Source of the DNA: Kocuria subflava | Lineage (GTDB): Bacteria > Actinomycetota > Actinomycetes > Actinomycetales > Micrococcaceae | DNA: 54,144 nt | Direction: 5' to 3' | NCBI RefSeq assembly: GCF_012163155.1 | Contig: NZ_JAAVUN010000019.1 | Span: 1 to 54,144 of the forward strand | Made by a program: the position numbers and the translations under genes | The notes under the pieces: generated by a model | Told to the model about the DNA's origin: nothing | Databases searched by the model: none | What the model saw: only the letters and a program-made list of their open reading frames with translations | In this document: in pieces, positions 25,047-34,287 of the stretch | Layout: each line of letters starts with the position of its first letter | Position numbering within the stretch: position 1 is the first letter of the stretch

Positions 25047-25925
25047 GTGATCACCATCAACGAGGTCGGAGCGGACGTCCACGTCATCACCACAGAGAAC
25101 TGGAGACTCAACTCCGGTCTGGTGGTGGGGGCCGGGCGCGCCCTGGTGATCGACACCGGTGCGGGACCCCGCCAGGGTCGGGCGATTCTGGAAGCCGTGC
25201 GCAAGGTGACCCAATTGCCGCTGGTGGTGCTCAACACCCACGCACACTTTGACCACTACATGGGCAATGCCGTGTTCCAACGCGCCGGCGCCACGGATTT
25301 CTGGTCTCACCGCCTTGCCGCTCACGCCATCGAGAAGTACGGGGACTACCAGCGCTCCTACGTGGGTGTGGCCGAACCGGAAATGGGGGAAGGCAAGGGC
25401 CTGGACACCAAGATCGTGGTGCCCACCCGCCACCTGCCCGGCACTGGCCGCAGACCGGCCCTGACCAGAATTGACCTGGGTGACCGTCAGGCCTTGGTGT
25501 TCTCCCTGGGCCGCGGCCACACGGACAACGACGTCTTGGTGGGCGTTGACGACGTCGTTTTCGCCGGGGACGTGGTGGAGCAAGGTGCCGATCCCTCGTT
25601 TGAGGATTCCTTCCCGCACGACTGGGTTTGCGCGTTGGAACAGCTGGCCGATCTTGAGCGCTACCGCGTGGTGGTGCCGGGTCACGGTCTGCCCGTGGAC
25701 CACGGGGACGTCCGCGGGATGGCAGCCACCATGGCTGCGGCCATCGAGCGCATCACGGCCATGAACGCTCAACAGGCCGAGGGCCAGAACCCCCAGCCGG
25801 TCACGGCCAGCATGTTTCGGCTTCCCTACGGTGCGGGATCCTCCCGCATTCTGCTGGACCGCCTCACACAAATTGCTGGTGAGGCCGCAGCGCCCGCACC
25901 GTCTGGTGAGCAGCCAACAGGCTGA
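25047..25925 (+). CDS. MBL-fold metallo-hydrolase
   Basis: A 292-residue metallo-beta-lactamase-fold protein. The metal-binding HxHxDH motif is LNTHAHFDHYMGN, preceded by LVIDTGAGPRQG. Further ligands are SLGRGHTDNDVLV, FAGDVVEQGADPSFED and VVVPGHGLPVDHG. The substrate is unknown. GTG 25047 has no ribosome site, but TACGCT lies just upstream at -10 distance, so it may be translated from a leaderless mRNA. The last 62 bases overlap the end of the convergent PAP2 gene. Confidence 0.85.
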   Translation: MITINEVGADVHVITTENWRLNSGLVVGAGRALVIDTGAGPRQGRAILEAVRKVTQLPLVVLNTHAHFDHYMGNAVFQRAGATDFWSHRLAAHAIEKYGDYQRSYVGVAEPEMGEGKGLDTKIVVPTRHLPGTGRRPALTRIDLGDRQALVFSLGRGHTDNDVLVGVDDVVFAGDVVEQGADPSFEDSFPHDWVCALEQLADLERYRVVVPGHGLPVDHGDVRGMAATMAAAIERITAMNAQQAEGQNPQPVTASMFRLPYGAGSSRILLDRLTQIAGEAAAPAPSGEQPTG

Positions 25926-27195
25926 AGCCCACGATGCCGGCCGCACCGGCGGCCAACGGCAACCCGGTGATGGTCACGGTCTGCATGGCCGCCAGCCCAC
26001 CGGCCGCTGCCAGAACCAGCAGGATGCCCAACACCAACGTGGTCACGGACAGGTTGGACGTATAGCGCTCCGGGCGGATCAGGCACCGCAGCAACAGCGC
26101 ACCCACCACGGCCCAGCAAGCCACCACCAGCACGGAGACCATGGCGTCCATGGGACGGTGCCAGCCGTTGAGAACCGTGGAAATCCCGGCCGCAGCAGTG
26201 GTCAGGGCACCAAAGAACGCGACGGCGCCGCGCCACCTGGCCGGGGCCGTCATCACGGCGATCATGGCCGCGGTGGCGGCCGCTGCGGTGTGACCGGAGG
26301 GCAGCGAGTTCATGGTGGTCTCATGGATGCCATAGGGCGCCTTGACCAGGAACTCACGCTTGAGCAGTTGCACGGAGACCACCGCACCCAGCCCGCTGAC
26401 CACGCCCACCAGCAGAGGCACCCAACGGCGGGAGCCCACGGCAAACAGCAAAGCCACTGCACCCCAGAGCACGCACACCAGAACCGGGACCAGATCGATC
26501 CACGGCACCCAGGCAGTGGGCAACTGGTTGAGCGCCTGGTCGCCTTCCTGCAGCGCCAGTTCATCCGCCCACTGGCCACCCACCGTGCGCAGAGCGTAGA
26601 AGGCAAGGCTGCCTGCAGCCGCAAACAGCAAGACGGCGCGCAACAACAGCCCCATCACAATGCCGAAACTCAGGTCCCGCGCCGGGGTGCGTGCAGCAGC
26701 CGGGTGGGCAGTGGCACCGTAACCGGCGGGCGCCTGCCCCACCGGCTGCTGCTGAGGCTGGCGGAATTGCTGTGACTGGCCGTGCTGCTGCCCCGGCCCA
26801 CCCCGGTAATCCCCGGGTTGCTGTAGCGGCTGCTGTACCGGGTGCTGCCGTGTGTCCTGCCAGGGTGCCGGAGCACCGCTGTCGCCTGGCCCGGTGGTGG
26901 TCTCCAGGGCAGTGGTCTCGGGATCCGCGGAGAGCTGATACCGGCCAGAGCTTGACGCGCCACTCACCGAGGGCATGGGGCGGGTCACGGTGGGGTCGGA
27001 TGATGCGCTGATGGACTCGGTGCCCGGGCCGCTCTGGTGGTCCTGCACGGAGTCAGCACGGGAGGCGGAGGACCCGCCGTTGCCTCGGGTGCCGGGCGGG
27101 GTGGTGATGGCCTCCGTGGGCGTCTCCTCCGCACTGCTGCCGGACCCGGACCGTCGATTCTGGTGGGGGTCGTTCTCCGCGGGGATGTACGTCAC
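25864..27195 (-). CDS. PAP2 superfamily phosphatase with long disordered N-terminus
   Basis: A 443-residue protein. The first ~170 residues are hydrophilic and rich in Ser, Thr, Pro and Gln (QQPLQQPGDYRGGPGQQHG), likely a cytoplasmic disordered region. Six or so membrane segments follow, with PAP2 motifs: VQLLKREFLVKAP, the central NSLPSGHTAAAATAAM and the last NGWHRPMDAMVS with the catalytic His. It probably removes phosphate from a lipid phosphate such as undecaprenyl diphosphate or phosphatidic acid. GTG 27195 has AGAGGA five bases upstream. It overlaps the MBL gene tail to tail. Confidence 0.85.
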   Translation of the reverse strand: MTYIPAENDPHQNRRSGSGSSAEETPTEAITTPPGTRGNGGSSASRADSVQDHQSGPGTESISASSDPTVTRPMPSVSGASSSGRYQLSADPETTALETTTGPGDSGAPAPWQDTRQHPVQQPLQQPGDYRGGPGQQHGQSQQFRQPQQQPVGQAPAGYGATAHPAAARTPARDLSFGIVMGLLLRAVLLFAAAGSLAFYALRTVGGQWADELALQEGDQALNQLPTAWVPWIDLVPVLVCVLWGAVALLFAVGSRRWVPLLVGVVSGLGAVVSVQLLKREFLVKAPYGIHETTMNSLPSGHTAAAATAAMIAVMTAPARWRGAVAFFGALTTAAAGISTVLNGWHRPMDAMVSVLVVACWAVVGALLLRCLIRPERYTSNLSVTTLVLGILLVLAAAGGLAAMQTVTITGLPLAAGAAGIVGFSLLAAHQTVRALRPHQQFV

Positions 27196-27359
27196 TGCTG
27201 TCCTCTTTCGCAATTCGCCGGTCCACGGGGACGCGTACCTGGCGCTGTTCGCAGAACAGTGTGACAGCCCAGCCTTCACGACTCCTGAAATTTCTTGAGG
27301 TCCCGGCGCCGTTGTCTGGGGATCTCCTGGACGCCCCGCAACCCCTTTACAGTGAACCC

Positions 27360-28388
27360 ATGTCCGAACACCCAGTCTCCGCCAACCCGTTGGACCTTGA
27401 CCTGGAGGAGGTCCTGGCCCGCGTCGTCGTGGTTGAACTGCCACTGACGGTCAAGTTCCGTGGGGTCACCACCCGGGAGGCTGTGCTGGTGGAGGGGGAG
27501 CGCGGGTGGGGCGAGTTTGCGCCGTTTCCGGAGTACGACGACGCCGAAGCGCTCGCGTGGTGGCGTTCGTGTCTGGAGGCCGCCCGGTGTGGTTTCCCTG
27601 AACCGGTCCGCAGCCATGTGCCGGTCAATGCCACGGTGCCGGCCGTGGCAGCCAACGCGGTACCTGACGTGTTGGACCGCTACGGGGAGGGGATCACAGC
27701 AGTCAAGGTCAAAGTGGCTGAGGCCGGTCAGGACCTGGAGCAGGATCTGGCCCGGGTGGCAGCCGTGCGTGCCCACTGGCCGCAGGTGGCCATCCGGGTG
27801 GATGCCAACCAGGGCTGGGATCATGGGCAGGCCGTGCGGGCCCTGAGCGCCCTGGCGCAATACGACCTGGAATATGCCGAGCAACCGGTGGCGGGCGTGG
27901 ACGGGCTGTACGCGCTCAAGGAGGAGTTGGCCAGGCGCGGCGTGGAGGTGCCGATTGCTGCCGATGAATCCGTGCGCAAGGCCGAGGACCCCCTGGCCGT
28001 GGCCCGTGCTGGTGCTGCGGATCTGATCGTGGTCAAGGTGGCACCTCTGGGCGGGGTACGCCGTGCGCTGGGAATCGTGCAACAGGCTGGGCTGCCAGCT
28101 GTTGTCAGCTCAGCCCTGGACACTTCTGTGGGTCTCAGCGCCGGGGTGGCGCTTGCCGCCAGCCTCCCGGAGCTGCCCTATGCCTGCGGACTGGGAACGG
28201 GGTCCCTGCTGGGCCAGGACGTCCTGGCCCACGGACTCAAGCCTTCCAACGGTCAGCTTCCCGTGGGTGCAGTGTCCCCGGAGCCCAACAACCTGCGCGC
28301 TGTGGAGCTGCACGGGCCACGGCAGCAGTGGTGGGTGGAACGGATCCGCCGGGTTCACCGGTTGGGACAATCCGGCCCCAACCGCTGA
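27360..28388 (+). CDS. menC: o-Succinylbenzoate synthase
   Basis: A 342-residue enolase-superfamily dehydratase that makes o-succinylbenzoate from SHCHC. The catalytic lysines are in GITAVKVKVAEAG and LIVVKVAPLGG, the metal acids in IRVDANQGWDHG, LEYAEQPV and PIAADESVR. This is the short actinobacterial MenC form. ATG 27360 follows a TTTACAGT stretch by only a few bases, suggesting a leaderless or very short leader. It is divergent from the PAP2 gene and followed by a hairpin terminator. Confidence 0.93.
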   Translation: MSEHPVSANPLDLDLEEVLARVVVVELPLTVKFRGVTTREAVLVEGERGWGEFAPFPEYDDAEALAWWRSCLEAARCGFPEPVRSHVPVNATVPAVAANAVPDVLDRYGEGITAVKVKVAEAGQDLEQDLARVAAVRAHWPQVAIRVDANQGWDHGQAVRALSALAQYDLEYAEQPVAGVDGLYALKEELARRGVEVPIAADESVRKAEDPLAVARAGAADLIVVKVAPLGGVRRALGIVQQAGLPAVVSSALDTSVGLSAGVALAASLPELPYACGLGTGSLLGQDVLAHGLKPSNGQLPVGAVSPEPNNLRAVELHGPRQQWWVERIRRVHRLGQSGPNR

Positions 28389-28423
28389 GCACATCCACCG
28401 CCGATTGCGCGGTTCACGTCAAC

Positions 28424-28456
28424 GTGAGGCGAGCCCCGCACGCGGGCTCGCCTCAC
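28424..28456 (+). terminator. Hairpin terminator after menC
   Basis: A 13-bp perfect stem (GTGAGGCGAGCCC / GGGCTCGCCTCAC) with a seven-base loop, 35 bases after the menC stop and followed by the T-rich TATATTTA. It separates menC from the PhoX gene. Confidence 0.85.
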
Positions 28457-28600
28457 TGCGTATATTTACATGCTGAGTAGGGGATTTGGTCGCCCACGCT
28501 TCATCAGTTGTTGGCAATAAACTCCCCAGTTCTCAACTCTGCGGGTGTCTGATGGTCGCCGTCGTTAAACAGCGCGGCCGTGCTGCGCGGAGAGGTAGTG

Positions 28601-30856
28601 ATGGCTCGGATTCTTCTGCCCATGCTGGGGCACACAAATGGCAAACGCAGCCCGTTGACCTGTGAACTCAAGTGCGGCTCCCAGTGCACCAAGCCGGTGT
28701 GCAACACCTCCCACAACGCCACGTTCCATGACGTTGCCTCCACCGCTCTCTCTCGCCGCTCAGCCCTGGGTCTGGGCACGGCAGCAGCCGTGACGGTGGG
28801 GGTGGCTGTGACCGGTACCCGCACCGAGGCTCAGGCCACGTTCGCGCACTGGGGTGCCAACAACGGCACCTTGGAGTTCGAGCCGATTGCTCCTGTGGCT
28901 GCCACGGTGGATGACCTCAACGTTCCCAAGAACTACGACTGGTCGCCGATCATCCGCTGGGGTGATCCGCTCTTCCACGACTCTCCCGAGTTCGATCCCC
29001 GAAACCAGACCGCTGAAGCCCAGGCCAAGCAGTTCGGCTTCAACAACGACTACCTGGACATCATGCCGGATGCCGGCGGCACCGCGGGTGTGTTGGTCTG
29101 CAATCACGAATACACCAACGAGAACACCATGTTCCCGGCGGATCAGAGTGAGGACCTGCAGCGCACCGCCAGCGTGGGCATTGCTGCCCACGGCATGGCC
29201 GTGGTGGAAATCGTGCGTGAGGCACCGGGCAAGCCGTGGACCTACGTCCGTGGTGGCGCGCGCAACCGACGCATCACGGCAGACACCCCGTTCCGGGTGG
29301 ATGGTCCTGCAGCGGGTTCGGATCTGCTCAAGACCGTGGCAGACCCTGAGGGCAAGACCGTGCTGGGAACCCAGAACAACTGCTCCGGTGGCGTGACCCC
29401 GTGGGGCACCATCCTCTCCGGTGAGGAGAACATCCAGAACGTTCTCTCCGGGCCGGACACCCCGGAGAACAAGCGTTACGGGATTCCCGTGGAGCCTCCC
29501 AAGCGGCGCTGGGACCTGGTCGATCCGCGCTGGAACGGCAACAACGCCGGATATGAGAACGAGGTCAACCGCTTTGGTTACATCGTGGAGATCGATCCGT
29601 CCGATCCCAACTCCACTCCGGTCAAGCACACCTCCATGGGCCGCTTCAAGCACGAGGGCGCGAACGTCTACGTGGCATCCGATGGCACGGTGGTGGCCTA
29701 CTCCGGGGATGACGAGCGTTTCGACTACCTCTACAAGTTCGTCTCCGAGAAGAAGTACGTCGCAGGCGACCGCGCCCACAACATGACGCTGCTGTCCTTC
29801 GGTGATCTCTACGTGGCCAAGTTCACCGGCAACTCGGAAGGCGAGATCGACGGTTCGAGTCGGCTCCCATCAGACGGTGCTTTCGACGGCGCCGGTGAGT
29901 GGTTGCCCCTGGTGGTCGATGGCGAATCCAAGGTGGAGGGCATGGACGTGGACGAGGTCCTGGTCTTCACCCGTCTGGCCGCGGACAAGGCCGGTGCCAC
30001 CAAGATGGACCGTCCGGAGGACGTGGAACCCAACCCGCACACGGGCAAGATCTACGTGGCTTGTACCAACAACACTCTCCGCGGTGAACCCGGTCTTGCC
30101 GGGGCCGATGAGGCCAACCCGCGCAACAACAACCGCGACGGTCACGTCATCGAGATCACGGAGGACGCCGCCAACTCGGCCGGGACCACCTTCCACTGGG
30201 ACATCCTGCTGGTGTGTGGGGATCCGGCCAAAAATGGTTCGGCGTACTTCTCCGGATTCCCCACGGACAAGGTCTCCCCGATTTCCTGCCCGGACAACGT
30301 GGCATTCGACTCCCAGGGGTACCTGTGGATCGCAACCGACGGCGCGCCCACCGCCATCGGCTACAACGACGGTTTGTTCCGTGTTGATCTGACCGGTCCC
30401 AAGCGCGGGCGCACCCAGCAGTTCCTCTCCGTTCCCCAGGATGCGGAGACCTGTGGCCCTGTGATTCACGATCGCGAGAACATGGCCTACGTGGCGGTGC
30501 AGCATCCGGGTGAGGACGGGACCTTTGAGACCCCGCGCTCCTACTTCCCCGACTACGTGCTGCCAACCCGTGAGGGTGAAGGCCAGTTCGCCATGCCCCG
30601 TCCCTCAGTGATCCAGATCTTCTCCACCACCGAGGGAGAACCTCCGTTCGTGGACGAGGACGGCCGCCCCGGCAAGGGCGAGGGCAAGGGCCGTGGCCAC
30701 AAGAACAGGGGCCCGGGCAACAACAACGGGCGGGGCAAGGGCCGTGGCCCCAAACGCGAAGGCTACCGAGGCCGCTCCACGGAAGAACTGCGCAACAAGG
30801 CACGCAACGCTCCGCGGTCCTACGACGACGGCCGATCGCACCGGTTTGGCTGGTGA
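28601..30856 (+). CDS. phoX: PhoX-type (DUF839) alkaline phosphatase, Tat-exported
   Basis: A 751-residue protein of the PhoX/DUF839 family, calcium/iron-dependent phosphatases usually exported by Tat. A ~50-residue leader with a Cys-rich motif (CELKCGSQCTKPVC) precedes the twin-arginine signal SRRSALGLGTAAAV, as in other actinobacterial members. The core has VLVCNHEYTNENTMFP, QNNCSGGVTPWGTILSGEEN, RPEDVEPNPHTGKIYVACTN and the late CPDNVAFDSQGYLWIATDG. The tail is Gly/Lys/Arg-rich and basic (GKGEGKGRGHKNRGPG). ATG 28601 has GGAGAG about six bases upstream. It likely scavenges phosphate from organic esters; I see no Pho-box repeat. Confidence 0.92.
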   Translation: MARILLPMLGHTNGKRSPLTCELKCGSQCTKPVCNTSHNATFHDVASTALSRRSALGLGTAAAVTVGVAVTGTRTEAQATFAHWGANNGTLEFEPIAPVAATVDDLNVPKNYDWSPIIRWGDPLFHDSPEFDPRNQTAEAQAKQFGFNNDYLDIMPDAGGTAGVLVCNHEYTNENTMFPADQSEDLQRTASVGIAAHGMAVVEIVREAPGKPWTYVRGGARNRRITADTPFRVDGPAAGSDLLKTVADPEGKTVLGTQNNCSGGVTPWGTILSGEENIQNVLSGPDTPENKRYGIPVEPPKRRWDLVDPRWNGNNAGYENEVNRFGYIVEIDPSDPNSTPVKHTSMGRFKHEGANVYVASDGTVVAYSGDDERFDYLYKFVSEKKYVAGDRAHNMTLLSFGDLYVAKFTGNSEGEIDGSSRLPSDGAFDGAGEWLPLVVDGESKVEGMDVDEVLVFTRLAADKAGATKMDRPEDVEPNPHTGKIYVACTNNTLRGEPGLAGADEANPRNNNRDGHVIEITEDAANSAGTTFHWDILLVCGDPAKNGSAYFSGFPTDKVSPISCPDNVAFDSQGYLWIATDGAPTAIGYNDGLFRVDLTGPKRGRTQQFLSVPQDAETCGPVIHDRENMAYVAVQHPGEDGTFETPRSYFPDYVLPTREGEGQFAMPRPSVIQIFSTTEGEPPFVDEDGRPGKGEGKGRGHKNRGPGNNNGRGKGRGPKREGYRGRSTEELRNKARNAPRSYDDGRSHRFGW

Positions 30857-30893
30857 GTGAACCGTGAACTCTGGGGGCGGTCAGTAGGGTGAG

Positions 30894-32816
30894 ATGGTGA
30901 CCATCGAATCCCTGCTGACCGCTTCTGCCGTTCTGGACCGTCTGGTGAATGCCGGTGCGCGCGAAGTCTTCTTCTGCCCCGGTTCCCGGTCCGCACCCTT
31001 TGTGTACGCGGCTGCGGCTGTGGATGGCACTGACCTGCGGACCCACGTGCGTCTGGACGAACGATCCGCTGCCTTCCACGCACTCGGTGCGGCCAAGGCC
31101 ACGGGCCGTCCAGCGGTGGTGGTCACCACCTCCGGCACGGCCGTGGGCAATCTGATGCCTGCCGCCATGGAAGCCGATCACGCGGAGGTGCCCCTGATCC
31201 TGCTGACCGCGGACCGTCCACCGGAACTGCGTGGCACCGGTGCCAACCAGACCACCCGCCAGGACGGGATCTTTGGCAGCCACGTACGGGCCGTCGTGGA
31301 CGTGGTGATTGACCCAGCGCTTGACCCCCACCAGATCACCGCCCAGGTCCACAGGGCCATGGAGCCGGTTCTGGCAGCTCTCAACGACGACGGCGCTCGC
31401 GTCCCCGGCCCCGTTCACATCAACGTGGCGCTGCGTGAACCCCTGCAACCGGCCCTGGATGACGCGCAGGCCGGTGACACGCAGGACAGTGACATGCAGG
31501 ACAGTGACATGCAGGCCGCCGGACGCAACCAGGCCACAACTACTGCAGTATGGGCACCGGTGCCCGTGAACCCGAGTGCTGCCGTGCCCGTGGCAGCAAC
31601 CGACCTGGCGCAGACGCAGCTCTCCCAGAACAGGCAGTTCTCCCAGAACGGTGAGGGCCACCGTGACCCCGGCACGTACCGCACCGTGATTCTGGCCGGG
31701 GACGGCGCCGGAGAGGCGGCCAGGCACCTGGCTGAAACCCTGGGCCTGCCTCTGATGGCTGAGCCGTCCTCCAACGCTCGCTGCGGGACTCACGCCATCG
31801 GTCCGTATCGGCTGTTGTTGGACACCCCGCTGGGGGTGCAGATCGAGCGAGTCCTGCTGATGGGCCGCCCCACGCTCTCCCGCCCCGTGGGTGCTCTTCT
31901 GGCCCGGCCACATGTGCAGACCGCGGCGTGGCAACCGCGTGCGGTGGCCTGGTATGACGAAGGTCGTCGTCGGGAAACCGTGGTGCGAACCCTCTCCGAG
32001 GTCCTGGATTTCACGGGCCGTCCTCCCCAGGACTGGTTGGACGCCTGGCAGCGTCTGGGAGCAGTGGCACAAACTGCGATCAACCAGGAACTGGACCCCC
32101 ACCTGCAGGAACACGAACACGCAGTACCGGCCGGTGCTGCAGCATCTGCACGGGAGGTGATCCCTGTGTCGAATGTGATCCCGGGGCCAGTAGTGGCTCG
32201 GGAGGTGTGGGCAGCTTGCCGTCGGGATGGCTCGCCACTGGTGGCAGGTTCCTCCAACCCCATTCGGGACCTGGACCTGTGTGCCGATCCCGGACCCGCA
32301 CCGGGGCGCGCCGGTCAAGACCACCAGGTGACCGTCATGGCCAACCGAGGGTTGGCGGGAATTGACGGCACCGTGGCCACCGCGGCCGGTGCCGCCCTGG
32401 CCACGGGGCAGCCCATGCGCGCCCTGATGGGGGACGTGACATTCCTGCACGACGCCGGATCCCTGACGCACCTGGTGCACGAAACCCAACCCGATCTTCA
32501 GATCGTGGTGCTCGATGACCGCGGCGGCGGGATCTTCAACACCCTGGAACACGGCTCCCTGGGCGAACAAGCACAGTGGGCGCACACCGTGGAACGGTTC
32601 TTCGGAACGGAACCCGCCGTGCAGATCCCCACGCTGTGTGCCGCCTACGGCGTACCGGTGCAGGCAGTCACCACCGTGGAAGATCTGCACCGTGCGTTGG
32701 AGCAGCCGCCAGCCGGGGTGTCGGTCGTCGTCGTTGCTGCCAGCCGTGCGGGCCTACGGTTCACGAATGCCAGGATCAAGCAGGCCGTCACACGAGCAGC
32801 TGCTGACCTGCCCTGA
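30894..32816 (+). CDS. menD: 2-Succinyl-5-enolpyruvyl-6-hydroxy-3-cyclohexene-1-carboxylate synthase
   Basis: A 640-residue ThDP-dependent enzyme making SEPHCHC from isochorismate and 2-oxoglutarate. Motifs are CPGSRSAPFVYAAA, RLDERSAAFHALGAAKATGR with the cofactor Glu, TTSGTAVGNLMPAAMEA, MANRGLAGIDGTVATAAG, and the ThDP motif GDVTFLHDAGSLTHL ending at DDRGGGIFN. It is longer than usual because of linkers: a DSDMQDSDMQ tandem repeat, a Gln/Ser-rich stretch (QLSQNRQFSQN) and an Ala/Glu-rich loop (HLQEHEHAVPAGAAAS). It follows phoX by 37 bp. 19-bp repeats and a terminator follow. Confidence 0.95.
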   Translation: MVTIESLLTASAVLDRLVNAGAREVFFCPGSRSAPFVYAAAAVDGTDLRTHVRLDERSAAFHALGAAKATGRPAVVVTTSGTAVGNLMPAAMEADHAEVPLILLTADRPPELRGTGANQTTRQDGIFGSHVRAVVDVVIDPALDPHQITAQVHRAMEPVLAALNDDGARVPGPVHINVALREPLQPALDDAQAGDTQDSDMQDSDMQAAGRNQATTTAVWAPVPVNPSAAVPVAATDLAQTQLSQNRQFSQNGEGHRDPGTYRTVILAGDGAGEAARHLAETLGLPLMAEPSSNARCGTHAIGPYRLLLDTPLGVQIERVLLMGRPTLSRPVGALLARPHVQTAAWQPRAVAWYDEGRRRETVVRTLSEVLDFTGRPPQDWLDAWQRLGAVAQTAINQELDPHLQEHEHAVPAGAAASAREVIPVSNVIPGPVVAREVWAACRRDGSPLVAGSSNPIRDLDLCADPGPAPGRAGQDHQVTVMANRGLAGIDGTVATAAGAALATGQPMRALMGDVTFLHDAGSLTHLVHETQPDLQIVVLDDRGGGIFNTLEHGSLGEQAQWAHTVERFFGTEPAVQIPTLCAAYGVPVQAVTTVEDLHRALEQPPAGVSVVVVAASRAGLRFTNARIKQAVTRAAADLP

Positions 32817-32828
32817 GCGGATGGAGCC

Positions 32829-32895
32829 GGCCAGGATGGAGGCAGCCGGCCAGGATGGATGGAACTGGCCAGGATGAATGGAACTGGCCAGGATG
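32829..32895. repeat. 19-bp tandem repeat, about 3.5 copies, after menD
   Basis: Units start at 32829, 32848, 32867 and (partial) 32886, each beginning GGCCAGGATG; units two and three differ by one base. They lie 12 bases after the menD stop and just before the terminator. The core is shared with the repeats at 19465-19504. Confidence 0.85.
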
Positions 32896-32903
32896 CAGAC
32901 ACG

Positions 32904-32947
32904 GCGCCGGGGTTGGTTCGTCGACGGTGACGAACCAACCCCGGCGC
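32904..32947. terminator. Bidirectional terminator-like hairpin between menD and the MFS gene
   Basis: A 19-bp perfect stem (core CGCCGGGGTTGGTTCGTC) with a six-base loop GACGGT, between convergent menD (+) and the MFS gene (-). Confidence 0.85.
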
Positions 32948-32976
32948 TGTGGTGATCGGTGGGATCCGGTCTGGGA

Positions 32977-34269
32977 TCAGGCCACGGGCTGGCGGTCCCG
33001 CTCAGCAGCCAGCTGGGCCTTGGGCCGCCGCACGGCTTCACGTTCGATCAGGTACGTGTTGTGCTTGCGCGGAACAATGAACGTCACGATCGCGCCCACC
33101 AGGGCCACGGCGGCGAAGGCGTGGAACTGCTGGGTTGCACCCAGGCCTGCGGCCACCAACCAGCCGCCGATCAACGGGCCGAACACGCCGCCGGCGCGGC
33201 CGATGGTGGCACAAGCGGCCACACCCGCAGCGCGGGAATCAGAGGTGTAGTAGTTGGACTGGAAGCCGTAGATCAACACCTGGGTGCCCAGGATGCCGAT
33301 GCCGGCCACACCGATGAAGGTGAACAGCAGGGCCAACGGGAACTGGAAGGTCATGAGCACCAGTGCGATGGCCGCCAGCAAGAAGGTGCTGGCAATGATG
33401 TTCTGCGGCTTGCCCTGGCGGTTGGAGACACGGGCCGCAATCAAACCGCCGATCACGGCGGCACCGTTGAGCACGAACGGGAACCAGAGCTTCTGCTTCG
33501 CGTAGCCGTAAGACTCCATGATGCGCGGCAACCAGGTGTTCATGCCGTAGGTCAGGAACAGGCCGGCAAAGGACATGGTGGCCATCAGCAGGGTTGCCAG
33601 CCCGAACTCGCGGGTGAACAGGGCTGCGTAGCCGGTGCGCTTGGGCACGGTGGTGGCGCGGCGGACAGCCAGCTCCTCCTCCAGGGGCACGCCGGTCTGG
33701 CGGGCGATCTCAAAGGCGCGGGCCTCGTGACCGCGGGAGAGCAGCCACCGCGGGGACTCGGGCAGCTTCATGGCGGCCAGGGGCACCAGGAACAGGATGG
33801 GGGTGGCCCCAATCAGGAACAGGCCGCGCTTGTCCTTGGGCGCGAACTCCGCGATGGTGGGGCCCGCGGTGGCGATCACCAGACCCAGGCCCAGACCGGT
33901 GATGAAGCGCATGAGGCCAAAGGTGAACACGGTGCCGGTGGCGGCAGTGATGGCCATGCCGATGGAGAACCAGGCAATGCCGATCATCATCATCATCTTC
34001 TTGCGTCCCAGGATGTCTCCGATGAAACCGGAGGCAAAGGAACCCAGGAGCACGCCGATCAGGGCCAGGGACCCCACGGTGCCGGCGGTGGAGGCATCCA
34101 GCACGCCGATCTGGCTGGGATCGTTCATCAAGGTGGGCATGACGGTGCCGTAGACCACAAGGTCATAGCCGTCAAAGATCAGGGCCGTACAGGCGATGGC
34201 TGCCACCCAGATGGCAGTTTTCATCTCCAACCGCTTGTCAGCGGTCACGAGGGCGTTGGTGGTTGACAT
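32977..34269 (-). CDS. MFS transporter, aromatic acid:H+ symporter type, apparently lacking TM5
   Basis: A 430-residue major facilitator resembling PcaK/BenK (AAHS family): IFDGYDLVVYGTVMP in TM1 carries the family's Asp motif, GFIGDILGRKKMMM is the loop 2-3 motif, and LPESPRWLLSRG is the PESPR motif after TM6. Only eleven hydrophobic segments are seen. After TM4 (GLGLGLVIATAGPTIAEFAP) the chain goes via KDKRG directly into LFLIGATPILFLVPLAAM, which is TM6; family members have about 35 more residues with TM5 here. The frame is kept. The protein is probably impaired. It likely once imported an aromatic acid such as benzoate or protocatechuate. ATG 34269 has AAAGGA upstream. Confidence 0.85.
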   Translation of the reverse strand: MSTTNALVTADKRLEMKTAIWVAAIACTALIFDGYDLVVYGTVMPTLMNDPSQIGVLDASTAGTVGSLALIGVLLGSFASGFIGDILGRKKMMMMIGIAWFSIGMAITAATGTVFTFGLMRFITGLGLGLVIATAGPTIAEFAPKDKRGLFLIGATPILFLVPLAAMKLPESPRWLLSRGHEARAFEIARQTGVPLEEELAVRRATTVPKRTGYAALFTREFGLATLLMATMSFAGLFLTYGMNTWLPRIMESYGYAKQKLWFPFVLNGAAVIGGLIAARVSNRQGKPQNIIASTFLLAAIALVLMTFQFPLALLFTFIGVAGIGILGTQVLIYGFQSNYYTSDSRAAGVAACATIGRAGGVFGPLIGGWLVAAGLGATQQFHAFAAVALVGAIVTFIVPRKHNTYLIEREAVRRPKAQLAAERDRQPVA

Positions 34270-34287
34270 CTCTGCGGATCCTTTCGA

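Noticed and set aside
29850-29880. tRNA-like T-arm string GGTTCGAGTC
   Set aside because: It lies inside the phoX coding frame with no acceptor stem or anticodon arm around it. I found no tRNA or rRNA gene in the window.
30156-32690. 844-codon minus-strand frame
   Set aside because: It is antisense to phoX and menD, both of which have full motif sets; long antisense frames are common in GC-rich DNA.
32829-32895. Possible CRISPR array
   Set aside because: The units are contiguous 19-bp tandem repeats without unique spacers, and no cas gene is present. The same applies to the repeats at 3349, 19465 and 52124.
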